Notes: generated by a model not told the origin, from the letters alone. A stretch of 64,000 nucleotides of DNA from Cyclaneusma minus (GCA_037179335.1 JAKZHN010000009.1:806001-870000); one strand, 5' to 3'; shown: positions 42,947-54,801, numbered from the stretch's first letter. Numbers and translations: made by a program.

Positions 42947-43618
42947 TTAACGTCTCATCAAACGCTGGTAGAAAGCCAACTCCTCGCCCTCCAAGATGTA
43001 TCCATCAACACGACCAGACTGGCCAGGTCTCGACGAAACAACAGCGAACAGACGACCAGCCTCGAACTGCTTCTCCAGAGCGGGGTCGACCTTGCCAACG
43101 GCGGCGAAACGCTCGGCGTGCTTCTTCTCAACAGCCTTGCTCTTCTTGACGTCGGGCTGCTCGATCTCCTGGCCGGCCTTCTGTTGACGACGGCGACCGA
43201 GGTTCTGGCCGTAGTGTGCCTCGTACCACTGACGGAAGGGAGCGGCATCGACCTGGACGATGGCGGCCTTGGTGAGGGTGTTGGTGCGGACGAGCTCGTT
43301 GTTGGAGGGGTGGTAGGTGACGACGATGACGCGGACCTTGCGGGTCACACCCTCAGAGCCCCAAGCAAAGTTGCCGGCTTCGAGACGGAGGGCACGGAAC
43401 TTGCGGTTGCCACCACGAGTGCGGACGATGTGGATTCTCTTGGCGCCGATACGGGTGTTGGCATCCTGGCGACCGCTTTCGAAAACGCGCTTCTTCCCTA
43501 TCGGAGAGGTCAGAACGTATGTCAGAAACATACGGGTTTTCTACTTGTACATACGGTAGTAAGCCCTCTTGGCACCGGTGGCGGACCGCTTGTGGCGGGA
43601 ATCTCTGCTGATACCCAT
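42947..43618 (-). CDS. rps8: 40S ribosomal protein eS8
   Basis: Structural protein of the small ribosomal subunit. Exons 43555-43618 and 42947-43497 give 204 aa, the normal fungal size. The intron (GTATGT..GATAG, 43498-43554) lies after MGISRDSRHKRSATGAKRAYY, and the frame resumes RKKRVFESGRQDANTRIGAK. RIHIVRTRGGNRKFRALRLE and the C-terminal GRVDGYILEGEELAFYQRLM agree with the family throughout. A second intron in the 5' UTR is likely (separate entry). Confidence 0.97.
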
Positions 43619-43629
43619 GATTGCGGTGT

Positions 43630-43960
43630 CTGAAGAAGGAAGATGTTAGCTTGAGGACTGCGCAATTGAGACTCGAGATGCAAAGGACGATCTGCGCCAG
43701 TAGAACCAGCCTTGACAGTTGCGACAGCTTCCAAGGCCAAAAGAACCGCAGCAGATGCACCAAAGCCGTAGTTGAGAGCAGAGCAGTTGCAATCGAGCGC
43801 ACGAGTGTTGCTGGGCGGGTATCGCTCGAGGACTGGTCGTGTGGAGACGGTTTGAGGGCATCCAAAGTCCAGCGCAATATTCTCGACCTTCACGGCGCCG
43901 CGAATGCGCCTAGCTGTTCCTGCATGGCCAGAAAGTCCTGGCAGAGGAGGGAGTACTGAC
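43630..43960 (-). other. probable 5'-UTR intron of rps8
   Basis: On the minus strand, CAG|GTCAGT at 43960 and CTTCTTCAG at 43630, with a CTAAC branch-like box about 16 nt before the acceptor, frame a 331-nt stretch. It ends 11 nt before the start codon. Introns at this place are common in ribosomal protein genes. It would carry the start codon only 11 nt into exon 2. Inferred from signals only. Confidence 0.5.
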
Positions 43961-44479
43961 CTGATGATTCGTGATTTCACCAGTACAATCGGCGTCGGGA
44001 GTTGGTCGTGGGTTGTCGGATTGGCAGAGTTGGAGGAGAAAATACGAAGGGCGCCAATTCGAAATTCGACTGAGTGTGCGTTTCGGTAGGCTCGCCAACT
44101 AAGCCCAATGGGGCTAGCGCGACCGCTCGTCCCCGCCTCAGGCACGCGAGCTTCCCCGAGCCTCACCACCGTAACTCCCCTCCAGGTTCCGTGTCATTGT
44201 TATCTAAGTCTTCTTTATTCATGTTCAGCTATCATAATCATTCATAAAAACCAGGATTTTCCACTTTACAGTCTTCTGATCAGGACCAAGTATCTTCCAG
44301 TGGTGACATTGATGGTCCCTTCAGAGACTCAGAGTCAGACCACGCCAACTGCATCCTATTCACCTTAACACGTTTGACACTCTCAAGAAATTCTTGATCT
44401 CCGCTGAAATTGCCTGGTTCTTTTGTCTTGATCTTGTCCATCCAATTAACATTCATCGTCATTGCTGGCATCTCCAATC
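43961..44479. promoter_or_regulatory. divergent promoter region, rps8 and Tda10-like gene
   Basis: Together with the inferred leader intron this 861-nt region separates two divergent start codons (43618 and 44480). No distinct TATA box. The last 150 nt before 44480 are C/T-rich. Confidence 0.5.
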
Positions 44480-45527
44480 ATGGCAAGCAATGCTCCGACC
44501 AGTGGTGACAAGACAAAAGCCGCCTGGCACTGTCTTAATTTCATACGCACAGGTTACGCCCTCCATCAAAAACGCAAGCCAGATGTCCCTATGTTCATCG
44601 GACTCAACGGGGTCCAAGGAGCTGGGAAAACCACATTGGTCAGCGAACTTTTCCAAGAGCTGCAGAAAGACGGCTTGGAAACTATCGTATGCAGCATTGA
44701 CGATTTCTACTTGACCCACGAGGACCAAGTAGCTCTCGCGGAGAACCACAAGGACAACCCTCTAGTCCAGCACAGAGGCGAGCCAGGTATGATTGTCTCT
44801 CGTCTCATGCTGGAATCATTAAACATCTCGCACTGTTCGCTCCAAAAAAATCAACGTCAAAAGTATAGTGGTGGTTACATATATACACATGTCTGACAAG
44901 TCTACAGGCACCCATGATATTCCCCTTTTAACATCTTTCCTCCAAGATGTACGCAACTCCAAACCCACCCGTCTCCCCATCTACGACAAGTCCCTCTTCT
45001 CCGGCTCTGGCGACCGCCTCCCACCATCCAAGTGGGTCGCCATCAACTCACCTTCCTCCTCACCAGTTCGCATCGTCATCGTCGAAGGCTGGTGCGTAGG
45101 CTTCCGCTCCCTCCCTGACTCCGCCGTCCTCCAGAAAGCCCGAGACACCACCACAAAAACACTGCAACACCATGATCCTCAAAACCTACTCTTCATCAAC
45201 GAGAAACTGAAAGAGTATGATGCTCTGACGAGCTATTTCGACGCCTTCATACATCTTCATGCGGAAGATACGCGGTGGGTCTACGAGTGGCGGCTGGAGC
45301 AGGAAGAGAAGTTGAGAAAGGAGAAGGGAACGGGAATGACCGATGAGCAGGTGAGGAAGTTTGTGGATGGCTATTATCCTGCTTATGAGCTTTACACGCA
45401 GGAATTGAGGCATGGTGTTTTCAGGGGGCTGGGGGTTCAGGGGATACAGTTGGGGTTGGTTGTTGGAAAGGATAGGAGGGTGAAGGAGGTACATCTTACG
45501 GCACCAGTCACGAACACGCTGAAATGA
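44480..45527 (+). CDS. P-loop kinase of the Tda10 / D-glycerate 3-kinase type
   Basis: Exons 44480-44786 and 44908-45527, 308 aa. The 121-nt intron runs GTATGA..CTACAG. Walker A is GVQGAGKTT (residues 44-52), and the following SIDDFYLTH (residues 72-80) is the kinase-family motif. The later IVIVEGWCVGFRSL and LKEYDALTSYFDAFIHLHAE and the C-terminal FVDGYYPAYELYTQELRHG are typical of the fungal Tda10 and plant glycerate-kinase group. Plant members phosphorylate D-glycerate; the yeast protein is an ATP-binding protein of uncertain substrate, so glycerate is an inference. Confidence 0.9.
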
Positions 45528-46105
45528 GACAGCACGTCAGAATGATTTCCGTGAAAAGAGCCGAGACTGGAGAACACTTGCCAGAGATTTTGGTAGTAAT
45601 TTTGCAGGAATTGGGTTCAAAGTCACTTGGTCAATCTTTCATGCAACTGGACCCGGCTCTCCTCGAATCAGCTTCAGTTCCTCAATTGGGATTTCCATGG
45701 GTCTCATAAATCAGCAGAAATATCCTGACCTATCATGTCTTGAAGGTCTGAAATGATGACGGTCAGGCAGTAATATCAGAAAGCAAACCGAATCGTCGTT
45801 TTCGCGGGCCTCTATTCTATGGTTCAAAATCCATGGTTCCGCACCAAGAAAAGCCGCACCAAGAAAATTAACCGCAACCACGGAACACACTTCGTGCATG
45901 AGACTAGGAGTAATTCTCATATTAATCTTCCCTCTGACCTGGATAGGTATATAAGCAGTGCCGTCACTCTCTTCTTTTCATTTCTCTTCCTCAACCCATC
46001 TCAAACTGTCCACCCACCGCAAACTACCAACCCATCTCACCTGAAGCAAGTCATCAAGACCAACTTCCAACCTCAATTCATTCAACCCCCTCAACATCTA
46101 CAACA
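45528..46105. promoter_or_regulatory. promoter region of the 293-aa protein, with TATA box
   Basis: TATATAAG at 45948-45955, about 150 nt before the start codon, followed by a CT-rich tract (CTCTTCTTTTCATTTCTC) where transcription is expected to begin. The left half is the 3' flank of the kinase gene. Confidence 0.6.
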
Positions 46106-46987
46106 ATGAACAACATGTCGGTCTTCGGAAGACACCAGCCCTTGCTGTCCCCCGAGGACACCAGTGCCCTCCTCCAAAACGGCCATCTCGAGCTGCCCTA
46201 CGCGGGATACATCACGCTCCACAAACAACATCTCCCCCAAGACTTCCACAAATACGACGACGCCAAACCGCCAGTCTTCTGCGCCAAACCCAACAATGAC
46301 GATAACTTCAGAATCCTCCCTTCCCATTTGTGCTCCAAGGAAGTCTTCATGTTCGTCGGCTTCACCGCCGAGGCTGCTTCAAGAATAGTCGGAAAATGGG
46401 AGGACGACCTCATCCGGGATAAAATCGACGTCATGAACGGCGGTCCCAACCATCGATTTGAGTGGCTTCCCGATCCCGAGGACGACTTTGAGCCTTACCT
46501 CCAAGACACGCGTAAGAAGGATCCGATCGCCATGGCCATGGACTACATCACCAACACCGGCGACGACGTACCATACGACGATAAAGAAGCAGAATGGCCG
46601 GAACTGATTAACAAAATCGGTCTCGACTCCAAGATGTACGATGACATCATGTCACCGTCCTTGAGGCAGAAGCTTTTCAGAGGGGTGCAAAGCTGCAAGG
46701 ACGTTATTCACGAAGCTGTGTTTTACAGATACAACTTCTTGACAAGAGTCAGCCAAGAGTCCAAACATCGCACAGCGGTTTTGTGGTGGGGTGCAGGCAT
46801 GCCAAAGCGGGTGCCAGCGCCGCCACGACCTGAACAATTCTTCAGTGCACGCGACTTGATTCTGGGAAGGGGGGCAGCTAGGGATTTAGGATCAATATCG
46901 CAAAGGCGAGCTATGATGAGGCGAGGTATGCATTCCTACCGGGGTGAACTGAGCCAGAGCAGGCTGAGCGGGCGTGGAGCTCAGTGA
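46106..46987 (+). CDS. conserved-looking protein of unknown function, 293 aa
   Basis: Single exon, start in strong context (CAACAATGAAC) downstream of a TATA box. The N-terminal 220 residues look globular, with acidic and aromatic residues such as FRILPSHLCSKEVFMFVGFT and HRFEWLPDPEDDFEPYL. The last 70 residues are Arg/Gly/Ser-rich (RRAMMRRGMHSYRGELSQSR). No signal peptide or membrane segment. I do not recognise the family. The good promoter signals suggest it is expressed. Confidence 0.75.
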   Translation: MNNMSVFGRHQPLLSPEDTSALLQNGHLELPYAGYITLHKQHLPQDFHKYDDAKPPVFCAKPNNDDNFRILPSHLCSKEVFMFVGFTAEAASRIVGKWEDDLIRDKIDVMNGGPNHRFEWLPDPEDDFEPYLQDTRKKDPIAMAMDYITNTGDDVPYDDKEAEWPELINKIGLDSKMYDDIMSPSLRQKLFRGVQSCKDVIHEAVFYRYNFLTRVSQESKHRTAVLWWGAGMPKRVPAPPRPEQFFSARDLILGRGAARDLGSISQRRAMMRRGMHSYRGELSQSRLSGRGAQ

Positions 46988-47468
46988 GAGTGCGAGCGGG
47001 AAGGAGTTTCGCAGCCGTGCGTAGCAACTGAGCTGGTAGGGGACGATAAAATGTTGCTGTTTCTGATTGTTCATATGGGGTTTGGGGTCTGTGATCATGT
47101 GTATCTCGGTGCGTGGCTTCAGCTTTGTTGCAATAAGTGGTTGAGAAAGGCGGTTTCTTTAATGTGCAGGCGAAATGAATAGCACTTTGGAAAAGAACAT
47201 GAGGAGGGCTAGGGACAGGAGAATACAACACGGTACAATGACTTGATGAAACAGATGAGCACTCTCTTCGTCGAGTAGCTCAGTGAGAAGTGACAAATAC
47301 TTAAAGTGGATTGATTCTCTAGGGATCAGAATAGTTCCGTACCTAAACTCCAATACCAGACCCAGCAACCCAGCCGACCCGAGACTCCTAAAGATGCCAA
47401 GCGCCCGTCATGAAACCCCTTAAGTCGCCAGTAAAGCCAGGCAGCTTTGTAACATGTTCTAGCACGCG
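46988..47468. other. intergenic between converging genes
   Basis: 3' flanks of two converging genes. No gene supported. Confidence 0.5.
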
Positions 47469-48863
47469 CTAATGCCTACCCAGCGAAAACGCGAACAAGG
47501 AAGACTCCGGCTCTTTATTCCCCAAGCCTCGGTTAAGTTCTTCCAGGAACTCAAGGCTTGCGGCCTCGGATTTTGCCTGCTCCAGATGTTTCTGTTGGCC
47601 CTCCAAATCCAACTGATTGGGAAAGTAGCTCTGCAAGAAATCAAGGATCCATCGGGCGTCTTTTGATCGATCTTCTTCTAGTAGAAACCTGGCTGTCTCG
47701 AGTCCGATTTCAAAGACCGCTATCTCGCGGATTTTCCCATAGTACGGGATGTCGAAGTAGACTGCCTTGTGACGTGACCCTTTCTTGGGAGCTGCAATAT
47801 GCCCGCTGGATTTGCATTTCTTCAGCAGATCCAGAGCGGATTCGGCGCGAGGCTTTGAGGGATGGAAGAGGAGGAGTCGTGGAACTTGGACTCTATGCCG
47901 GGCATTGTAAGAAGGCAACGAGTCGATAAACGAATCAAAGAGCTCCGATGCACTCTTCTCATGTATGGGTGGAGCGGTCGTGATGTGCTTGATGATATGG
48001 TTCGAGGAGAGTTTCAGAATTCGAGAAAACGTTGAGAACTGAGTACCAGAGATCTGACGATCACGCTGGGTAACCTCCCATACAGTCCGACATGTAGACA
48101 GGGCTTTATCCAGTGATGCCAAAGCCCTGTCGAGTGTTGGAAACGAGGAGCACTCCGATTTTATCAGCGAAAAAAGCACAAGTTCGACTCTCTGGCAAGA
48201 TTCGAGTTTATAAGGATGACCACTCAGAGTATCAGTCAGAGCAGTCTTGAGTGACCACTCGATCCAACGCCACACGTAGCTCTCATGACCTTCTGCAACC
48301 AGGAACTCTGTAAGAATATTGACAAGCTCCTCGTCCTTGAGGAAGGCGTAATCTTTTGCAGCGCCGCTTGATATCAGCCACGCTAGCACTTCCCGTCCAA
48401 ATCCCGACTCCTTCATAGCTTCCGGGACAGATAGGGCGGCCGATTTGACTATACATCGCTTTTTCTCCTTCAACGCTGCTTTCGCATATGGTTCCGTCAT
48501 GAGACCTCGAGCCACTGCCTCCTTGAAGACCTCATCAGGATCTTTGACATTCTTAGAACCAGGGGCTCGAGGTTGGTGTGCGAAGAGCGGATTGGTGAGC
48601 ACAGAGTGCAAGTGGCGATCGGTGGGCCGGACATATTCTGAATCCGAGTCCCTGCGCTGCCTCGGTCGTGTCAAGCCTGGTTGCGCTCCAGCGGGGTCGC
48701 GGAACTGAAGTTGGTGCTCGCGATTCAGGTGGTCTCGGAACGACTTCGTCAGGAGGTTTAATAGTTGCTGAGACTCCCTTGGAGTCAGCGGAATCTGCTG
48801 GTGGAGCTTGGATGTGAAGGAGCCAAGAGGGCGGAAGAGGAGGTGCGAGGTTGGTGCGAACAT
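47469..48863 (-). CDS. protein of unknown function, 464 aa, possible mitochondrial protein
   Basis: Single exon. The N terminus (MFAPTSHLLFRPLGSFTSKL) lacks acidic residues, has Arg and Lys, and could be a mitochondrial targeting peptide. The remainder is mostly helical, with repeated Leu/Ala/Glu segments such as FGREVLAWLISSGAAKDYAF and a C-terminal ARFLLEEDRSKDARWILDFL. This is reminiscent of helical-repeat (PPR-like) organelle RNA factors, but no 35-residue repeat is convincing. No membrane segments. Confidence 0.8.
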   Translation of the reverse strand: MFAPTSHLLFRPLGSFTSKLHQQIPLTPRESQQLLNLLTKSFRDHLNREHQLQFRDPAGAQPGLTRPRQRRDSDSEYVRPTDRHLHSVLTNPLFAHQPRAPGSKNVKDPDEVFKEAVARGLMTEPYAKAALKEKKRCIVKSAALSVPEAMKESGFGREVLAWLISSGAAKDYAFLKDEELVNILTEFLVAEGHESYVWRWIEWSLKTALTDTLSGHPYKLESCQRVELVLFSLIKSECSSFPTLDRALASLDKALSTCRTVWEVTQRDRQISGTQFSTFSRILKLSSNHIIKHITTAPPIHEKSASELFDSFIDSLPSYNARHRVQVPRLLLFHPSKPRAESALDLLKKCKSSGHIAAPKKGSRHKAVYFDIPYYGKIREIAVFEIGLETARFLLEEDRSKDARWILDFLQSYFPNQLDLEGQQKHLEQAKSEAASLEFLEELNRGLGNKEPESSLFAFSLGRH

Positions 48864-49560
48864 GATGGCGTGATTGTCGGGAGAATGGTGAACAATGGCT
48901 TAATGGTAGAGCAGGGCGCCAACCATGAGATATGGTTCAGTCCCCAACTATTTATCGCGGAGGGCCCTTCGAATGGGATGTGGACGAGCTGGGTAAATGG
49001 CCGAGTAGGCGGCGATTGGGAAAGTGGTCATTAGAAAACGAGGGTGTTGTGAATGGCTCGAGATTGGCTCCAAAGTTTCACACGGCGAGAAGTCGAAGAT
49101 CATAGGTGAGGGAGGCGTGGGGTCGTTCTGATCTCATGAGCCTCAATCAACCTTCGCGTAGAATATGGCCCGTGCAGCCGCCAAGTCCGGAAAATCAGTC
49201 ATGTGATCGAACTCTATCTGCCGGTGGCAGGAAGCTCGCTGCGCACGCCAAAAACACGGTTACGGCTGTCTTTGAAATTCAGACAGACGCTGCATACCCT
49301 GAACCCCAAGCCTGCTGGACAACAGCCGATCTTTGTTGTTCCCGCTCCAATCTTCCCCGGGCTGCAGTCTACTTGACCGCGGCACCTCCCGCCGGCCAGG
49401 AGAATATTTCAGCGGTCGCTGCCACAGCTTCGCGAAACCCCTACCACCGCCCGCAGCGTCATTCTCCCTCACGCCAGCTTGATCAACAACCTGCGCACCC
49501 TCCTCTCCCGACTCACTCCCCCGATTGCACATCTCCCGCAATCCTGCCCCCACATACACA
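48864..49560. promoter_or_regulatory. divergent promoter region
   Basis: Separates the 464-aa gene (minus) from the Def1-like gene (plus). The last 250 nt are C-rich leader (CTCCCGACTCACTCCCCC) of the Def1-like gene. A tRNA A-box-like stretch at about 48897 has no partner arm and is not called. Confidence 0.5.
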
Positions 49561-52557
49561 ATGTCTGAGGTGCAATCGCGACCTTCGGCCCCTCGGGGCA
49601 GAGGTTCAGCTCGTGGTGGCCGTGGTGGCTTTTCAAGCAGAGGTGGACGCGGCTCACGAGTTCACGGAGCCAATGGCGACAGAGCTGAAGCACCTGCTCA
49701 AGCAGCAATTGAGGACGACAGCGAAGTGGGCCAGCTGAAGAAGGAATTCGGCAACAACTTCGCCGTGGTCAAGGATATCTACCCGGACTGGACCGACGAG
49801 GATATCGTCTTCGCCCTGCAGGAGACCAACAACGACCTCGACAGCACCGTCGCTGGTATCGCAGATGGTGAGCTGCCCACATTCCCGAGACCTGGCCTAT
49901 CTACACCCTTTTCAAAGCTGTCTACTAACCAATGTGCTAGGTACAATTGCCAAATGGGGTGCAGTGCCCAACAAGAAGGACAAGACCCGCGCAAAGGCCC
50001 AAGACGCTACCGTCTCTGCCACCCTTGGAGAGCAGTCGAATTCCAGCCGTGGAGCTCGCGGCGGAAGAGGTGGCTTTGAAGGTCGTGGCCGTGGACGAGG
50101 CATTGATCGAGGCAGAGGTGGAAGGGGACGTGGTGCATCATCCGTTCCCCACACCAATGGCACGAAACACAAGGAGAACGAGGATATTTCTGTTCCGACC
50201 ACCGAATCAAATGCATGGAACACCGCGGACACTGCCGATACCTGGACTACGACTACCGATGCAAAGGATACCTCCGCTGATTCTTGGGCCAATACTACCA
50301 CCGACGCCGTGAGCAAGACCGCCGCTGCCGCTACCCAGGCTGCGTCAAGCATCATCCCAGAAGGCGCCAAGAAGAGTTGGGCAAGCATGTTCAAGCAACC
50401 TGCAGTTCCCAAAGAGGCGCCTGCTCCAGCTCCAAAGTACGCTCCTTTCTTTCCCGTTCACCTATATATTTCACTAATCATATTCTATGTAGGCCCGCGG
50501 AAGAACCTCCAAAGGCTCCCGAAGTCGAGGAGACACCTGCCGAACCTGAAGTCGCTCAGCCAGAGCCAGCTCCAGAGGTTCCGGCGGAGCTACCAGTCGA
50601 GACCCCACCAGCTGCAGAAGAGACGAAGGATGAGAAGACTGAAGCCGATCTCACACCCTCCAAGGATGACCTCACGGAGACCAATCTCGAGCAAGTTCCT
50701 GATATGTCCGGGCCTCCCCCTGCGGCTACTGCTGCGAGCACTGCGGCCAGCTCATGGGACCCGCGCAACAATAACACCGCGACGCCTTTCTCCGCCGCCC
50801 AGTTGGGACCACAGCCTGTGCGACCATCGCCTACCACCACCAGTGGATATGTGGCCTCCGCTATGAAGGCTGCCGGCTCTTCTGGAAGGGTTCCAAGCTA
50901 CCAGCGACAGAGGATCTTGGACCAGGAAGAAGCTGTGCGCATGCCAGGAAACCGCGATGTGGACCGTGCTGCTGTCCAGTTCGGCGCTTTCAACTTGAAC
51001 GGAGCTGGCGATGATGATGTGGATGGCGACAGGGAGGAACCAGAGACACGCGCTCAACCTCCTCAGCACTCCCCTGTGACCCATCCAAGAGCTTCGCTGC
51101 CCCCTGCTCCTCCAGCTGCGCCTGCCGAACAGTTGCCCACACCCAAGCAGGCACCTGGATTGCCCGCCCCTTCGCAGCCCACTTCTGCTCCAGGTCTTCC
51201 TTCGCCCCAAGATCTTTCAGCTGCCCAGACGGGTCAGCAAGCTCCTCAGGCCAATCAGCCATACAACCAGTATGGTCGCTACGGTCAGCCAGGTGCACAA
51301 GAGCCTTCGTCATTCGGCCAGAAGCCATACGATGCTTTTGGTCAGCAAACCCCGGCTTCTCAGAGCGCATATGAGGGTTTCCAAAACCAGGGTGCTCAGT
51401 CCCAAGCACAGCAGCAGCCTGGTGCATTTTCCTCCGCTCCCAGTGAGTATTCGCAGTACTACACCGCGGATGCCCAGAGAAATGCATACCAGAACTACTA
51501 CGGCCAAGGCTTTGGTGGTCCTTCGCAAGCTGGACAGGGTCAACAAGACGGCCCCGCCAGCCAGCAGCGATCTGCTAGCGGTTTCCCCAGCCAGGCCGAC
51601 ACTTCTCAGTACCCCCAGTCATCTACCCAAACTGTGCAATCCCGATTCGCGACTGCTGGTGAGGGTCAGACTAGCGGCCACAGCACTCCTAACCCAAGTG
51701 CTCAAGCTCTGCAGCAACAGCCTTCCCAGAGTGCTCAGCCAGCTCAAGGCGGACTCCCTCAACAACCTCCTGGTCAACAATACCCCTATGGTCACCCATA
51801 CTTTTCCAGCCCCTACTATGCTGCATACATGACGCAGCAGTACAACTCCGGTGGTTACGGCCAAGGCAATTACGGAATGGCCCCATACGGAGGAGCAAAG
51901 GCTGGCATGTACAACCAGCCGCACCAGTACGGAATTTCGCCACACCCCAGCTACGACGCAGCCGCTTCCCCCGCTGCCGGTGCGTTCGCCCAGTCTGCTT
52001 TGCATGGCCGTGAAAGCGCAGTTGGCGGAGGCCTTGGGGACTATGGTCGTTCTGCCGCAACTCCCTCCTCGCAGCCATTGGGAGGTAGCAGCGCTTTCGG
52101 TGGCATGCACGATCCTTTTGGTCGCACTTCTTCTTACCAGGGACAAGCCCAGCATTACGGCCAACAAGGCCAGGCTGGTGCCACTGATGATTTGAAGCCA
52201 TTTGGTGCAGACTCTGCAAAGGCTGCCAATGGTCCTAGCCCCTCCATCACACAGGCAGCTCGTCCCGGTTCCGCTGCGAACAACGCCCCGGGTCAGTCTG
52301 GACTTCCTCCTCCACAATCCCAGCAGGGCTATGGAGGATATCCCAACCACCTTCAGCAACAGCATGCTCTGCATGGTAGCCAGAGTGGTAGCCAGTACTC
52401 TGGTCTTGGGGGTCTTGGCGGACACCAAGCCGGTGGACAAGCAGGCCACCAGGCCAGCCAGTACGGCGGATACGGCCAGCACGGCTTCGGTGGTGGTAGC
52501 TACTACGGTAACAACCAGCAGCGTGGCGGATGGGGCGGCAACTACGGCGGACATTAG
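49561..52557 (+). CDS. def1: RNA polymerase II degradation factor Def1-like protein
   Basis: Three exons, 49561-49867, 49941-50436 and 50493-52557, give 955 aa. Introns are 49868-49940 (GTGAGC..GCTAG with CTAAC) and 50437-50492 (GTACGC..TGTAG). An RGG-rich start is followed by a CUE ubiquitin-binding domain at residues about 58-103 (VVKDIYPDWTDEDIVFALQE). A second RGG segment, a long acidic and Pro-rich region, and from about residue 540 a Gln/Gly/Tyr/Ser-rich prion-like tail complete it. This is the Def1 layout. In yeast, Def1 brings ubiquitin ligases to stalled RNA polymerase II. It is proteolytically cut, and the tail keeps it in the cytoplasm. Assignment rests on domain order; the tail is too biased for a direct match. 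Confidence 0.85.
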
Positions 52558-54742
52558 ACGACTCTCAGTCCTATACACCTCGCAGTCTGCAAGATCGTCG
52601 ACTGCAGACATCGTTTCAAACACGTCACTCATGCTCAGGCGTTCTTATGACCGACAGGGGAAGGGCCATCCCTAATGTGTTATTAGTACTCGTTTCTTTT
52701 TTACGCCACTCGACTCATGCGTGCCTTTTCAAGCTGGCTCACTCACGTCTCGGATACTGATGGCGGGACTGGAAGGATTGAAAATTGCTTTAGGCAAAGC
52801 CGCTCAATCCGGATTTTGTTACAACCTGGCGTCGATCGAGGCATTCTGCTCTCGCGGGGGGCCTGTTCTCATAGTTTCTTCTCTGCAGTCGTTGCATGCG
52901 TGGCACCCAAAAGTACGGGCATTCGGGCTCGCTTTTACGGAATAGCATTCAGAGTGGCATATGGGCACGATCAAATAAATGGTAGTGGGAGAGCAATGGG
53001 ACATGAGCTTTGCAAGGGCAACTATTGGTTTATGACTGCAATGTGAGACGTGAAACTTGAGAACACGTTGAGTAGATGTTTGGGACATGTAGCCAGAGTT
53101 TTCTCCAAGCGCAACACACTGTGCGTTGATCTTTGCCAACAGCACAAGTCTGCGAAGTGACTTACAGAGCCAGGCTGCATGGAAGCGAAAGTATTCCCTC
53201 TAGCTCGAGCTATCTCTAGTAGCTTGGATCATTGCTAGCAAGTAGTTGTTCTGGCTCGTCGCGTTCAGAATTCCGTCTGCTCTCGGTCTTGTATCCGGCA
53301 TCTCTGAGCCTGGCAGGCCAAAGCTTAGCGGAATCGGAATCCGGCAGACCTTCAGCATTCCCAACCACCTCACTATGTTTCTTCGCTCGTCCAGTCGTCA
53401 CCACGACACGATGGCGTTCGCCGGTTCAAGTTTAAGGCGGGGTCGAAGGCAACATTTAGTGAGTCACTCTTCTTATCCAAAACCTGAAACACGCTCGCTA
53501 CCGTCGATGGTGAAACTCGCGGCCTCTGGCGTCCAATGAATTCTGAGGCGGGAGAGGATGAGTCTTCTGTTTCGTTTCTCTCCGGATCTCGACATCTTGG
53601 CAAAAGCATGGCTGTGGAGCTACTGCAGCGCGTGGAGAACACCCCGGTCGAATATGTGTACGCGACAAATAACACGACACCGTGAAGGAGCAGCCAATGA
53701 GACGACGAGGCAGGGATGAGGAGATGCGAGTTACGCGCTTTGCCAACAACCGCCGAGGGCAGTTCGTGACACCGTCGTGACAGCGGCTACCACGCTCCAC
53801 CAGCAGTCCTGTCCCCCGAATAGCACAGCCGCCCTCTAACCGCCCGTTTGCAGCGGCTGCTTGGACTCATCAAATCTCGGATCGCGGATGTCGATGCTGA
53901 TGGGGCGGCTCGTGTGGGCGCCTAACCGGGAACCGTGAGGGCCGGGACTGGGAGAGGCCTCGAGAATGGCCTCGCGAGTGGTGTCTCTTGACGCGCTTTT
54001 GCTGCCCTTCGCGGCCATCCTTGTCTCCTTTGTTGTCGTTCGCTGTTCTCGCTTTTCGTGTTGACTTGAACGCGACTTGCTTAGTTGCTCCTCGCGCGCT
54101 TGTCCACAAGTCGTGTTCCCTGTCCGGTCCAACTTTTAACGACATATGCATGCAGCTACCGGGTAACTAAATTTATGACTCACTGATGCTGCATATCGTC
54201 TCCCGGGCATAGTCGTGTCCAGGTTGTGGAGAAGACTGCGTCTGTTTCGTAGTACAGACTCTTTACTTCCGGCCCAGCGCGGCGGCAAGTGAGCGCTGAA
54301 GTCCCCAGACGACCCGTCAAGAGGCCTCGATCCAGAAACAGGGCGGAAGCTTAGCCCTGGACGGCATAGATCTCTCATGTACGTCTTAGGGCCGAATGTT
54401 TCATCTGCGATCACGGTTGAGAGACCCCTGTCGAGCCGGCGTGGATTGGACTACATCGTCTGCTTCTGGGGAGAAGATAAGTATGGCCGCATTTCCTCGG
54501 TTTTGGATGCTATCAGTTGCTTTCACCTTCACTGCGGCCCACTTCTCTTTCTGAGATTGCTCCTTCTCCTGTCTTCTTCTCTTTTTAGACATCCTGATTA
54601 GACGCTTTGGAGCTGTGCTCTTCGGTCCTCTTCTACGAATCTCGCGATTCATCCACCAAAAGCAATAAACTATTGGAGCTGGCCTCCTTCTCAGTATAAC
54701 CAGTATTCCCTAATCGACTACCAGTCATTACACGTCTCCTGC
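52558..54742. other. 2.2-kb intergenic region
   Basis: 3' UTR of the Def1-like gene and, at the right end, the promoter of the 585-aa protein. Several frames of 60-110 codons exist but none is supported. A minus-strand 60-codon frame starting at 54018 was considered and rejected. Confidence 0.5.
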
Positions 54743-54801
54743 GTAAGTACTGTGACCATTTTCTATTTTCATCCTGAACGCCACTGACCAGCCTTCCGTA
54801 G
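54743..54801 (+). other. probable 5'-UTR intron of the 585-aa gene
   Basis: GC|GTAAGT at 54743 and CCGTAG at 54801 frame 59 nt with a CACTGAC branch-like box at 54782-54788. It ends 17 nt before the start codon. Inferred from splice signals only. Confidence 0.5.

Noticed and set aside
48890..48962. tRNA-like A box TGGCTTAATGGTAGAGCA followed by GGTTCAGTCC
   Set aside because: Acceptor, anticodon and T stems do not pair; no cloverleaf can be drawn, so no tRNA is called.
53836..54018. Minus-strand 60-codon frame with good start context (MAAKGSKSASRDTTREAI)
   Set aside because: Low-complexity sequence, no family resemblance and no promoter or splice support; frames of this length are expected by chance.
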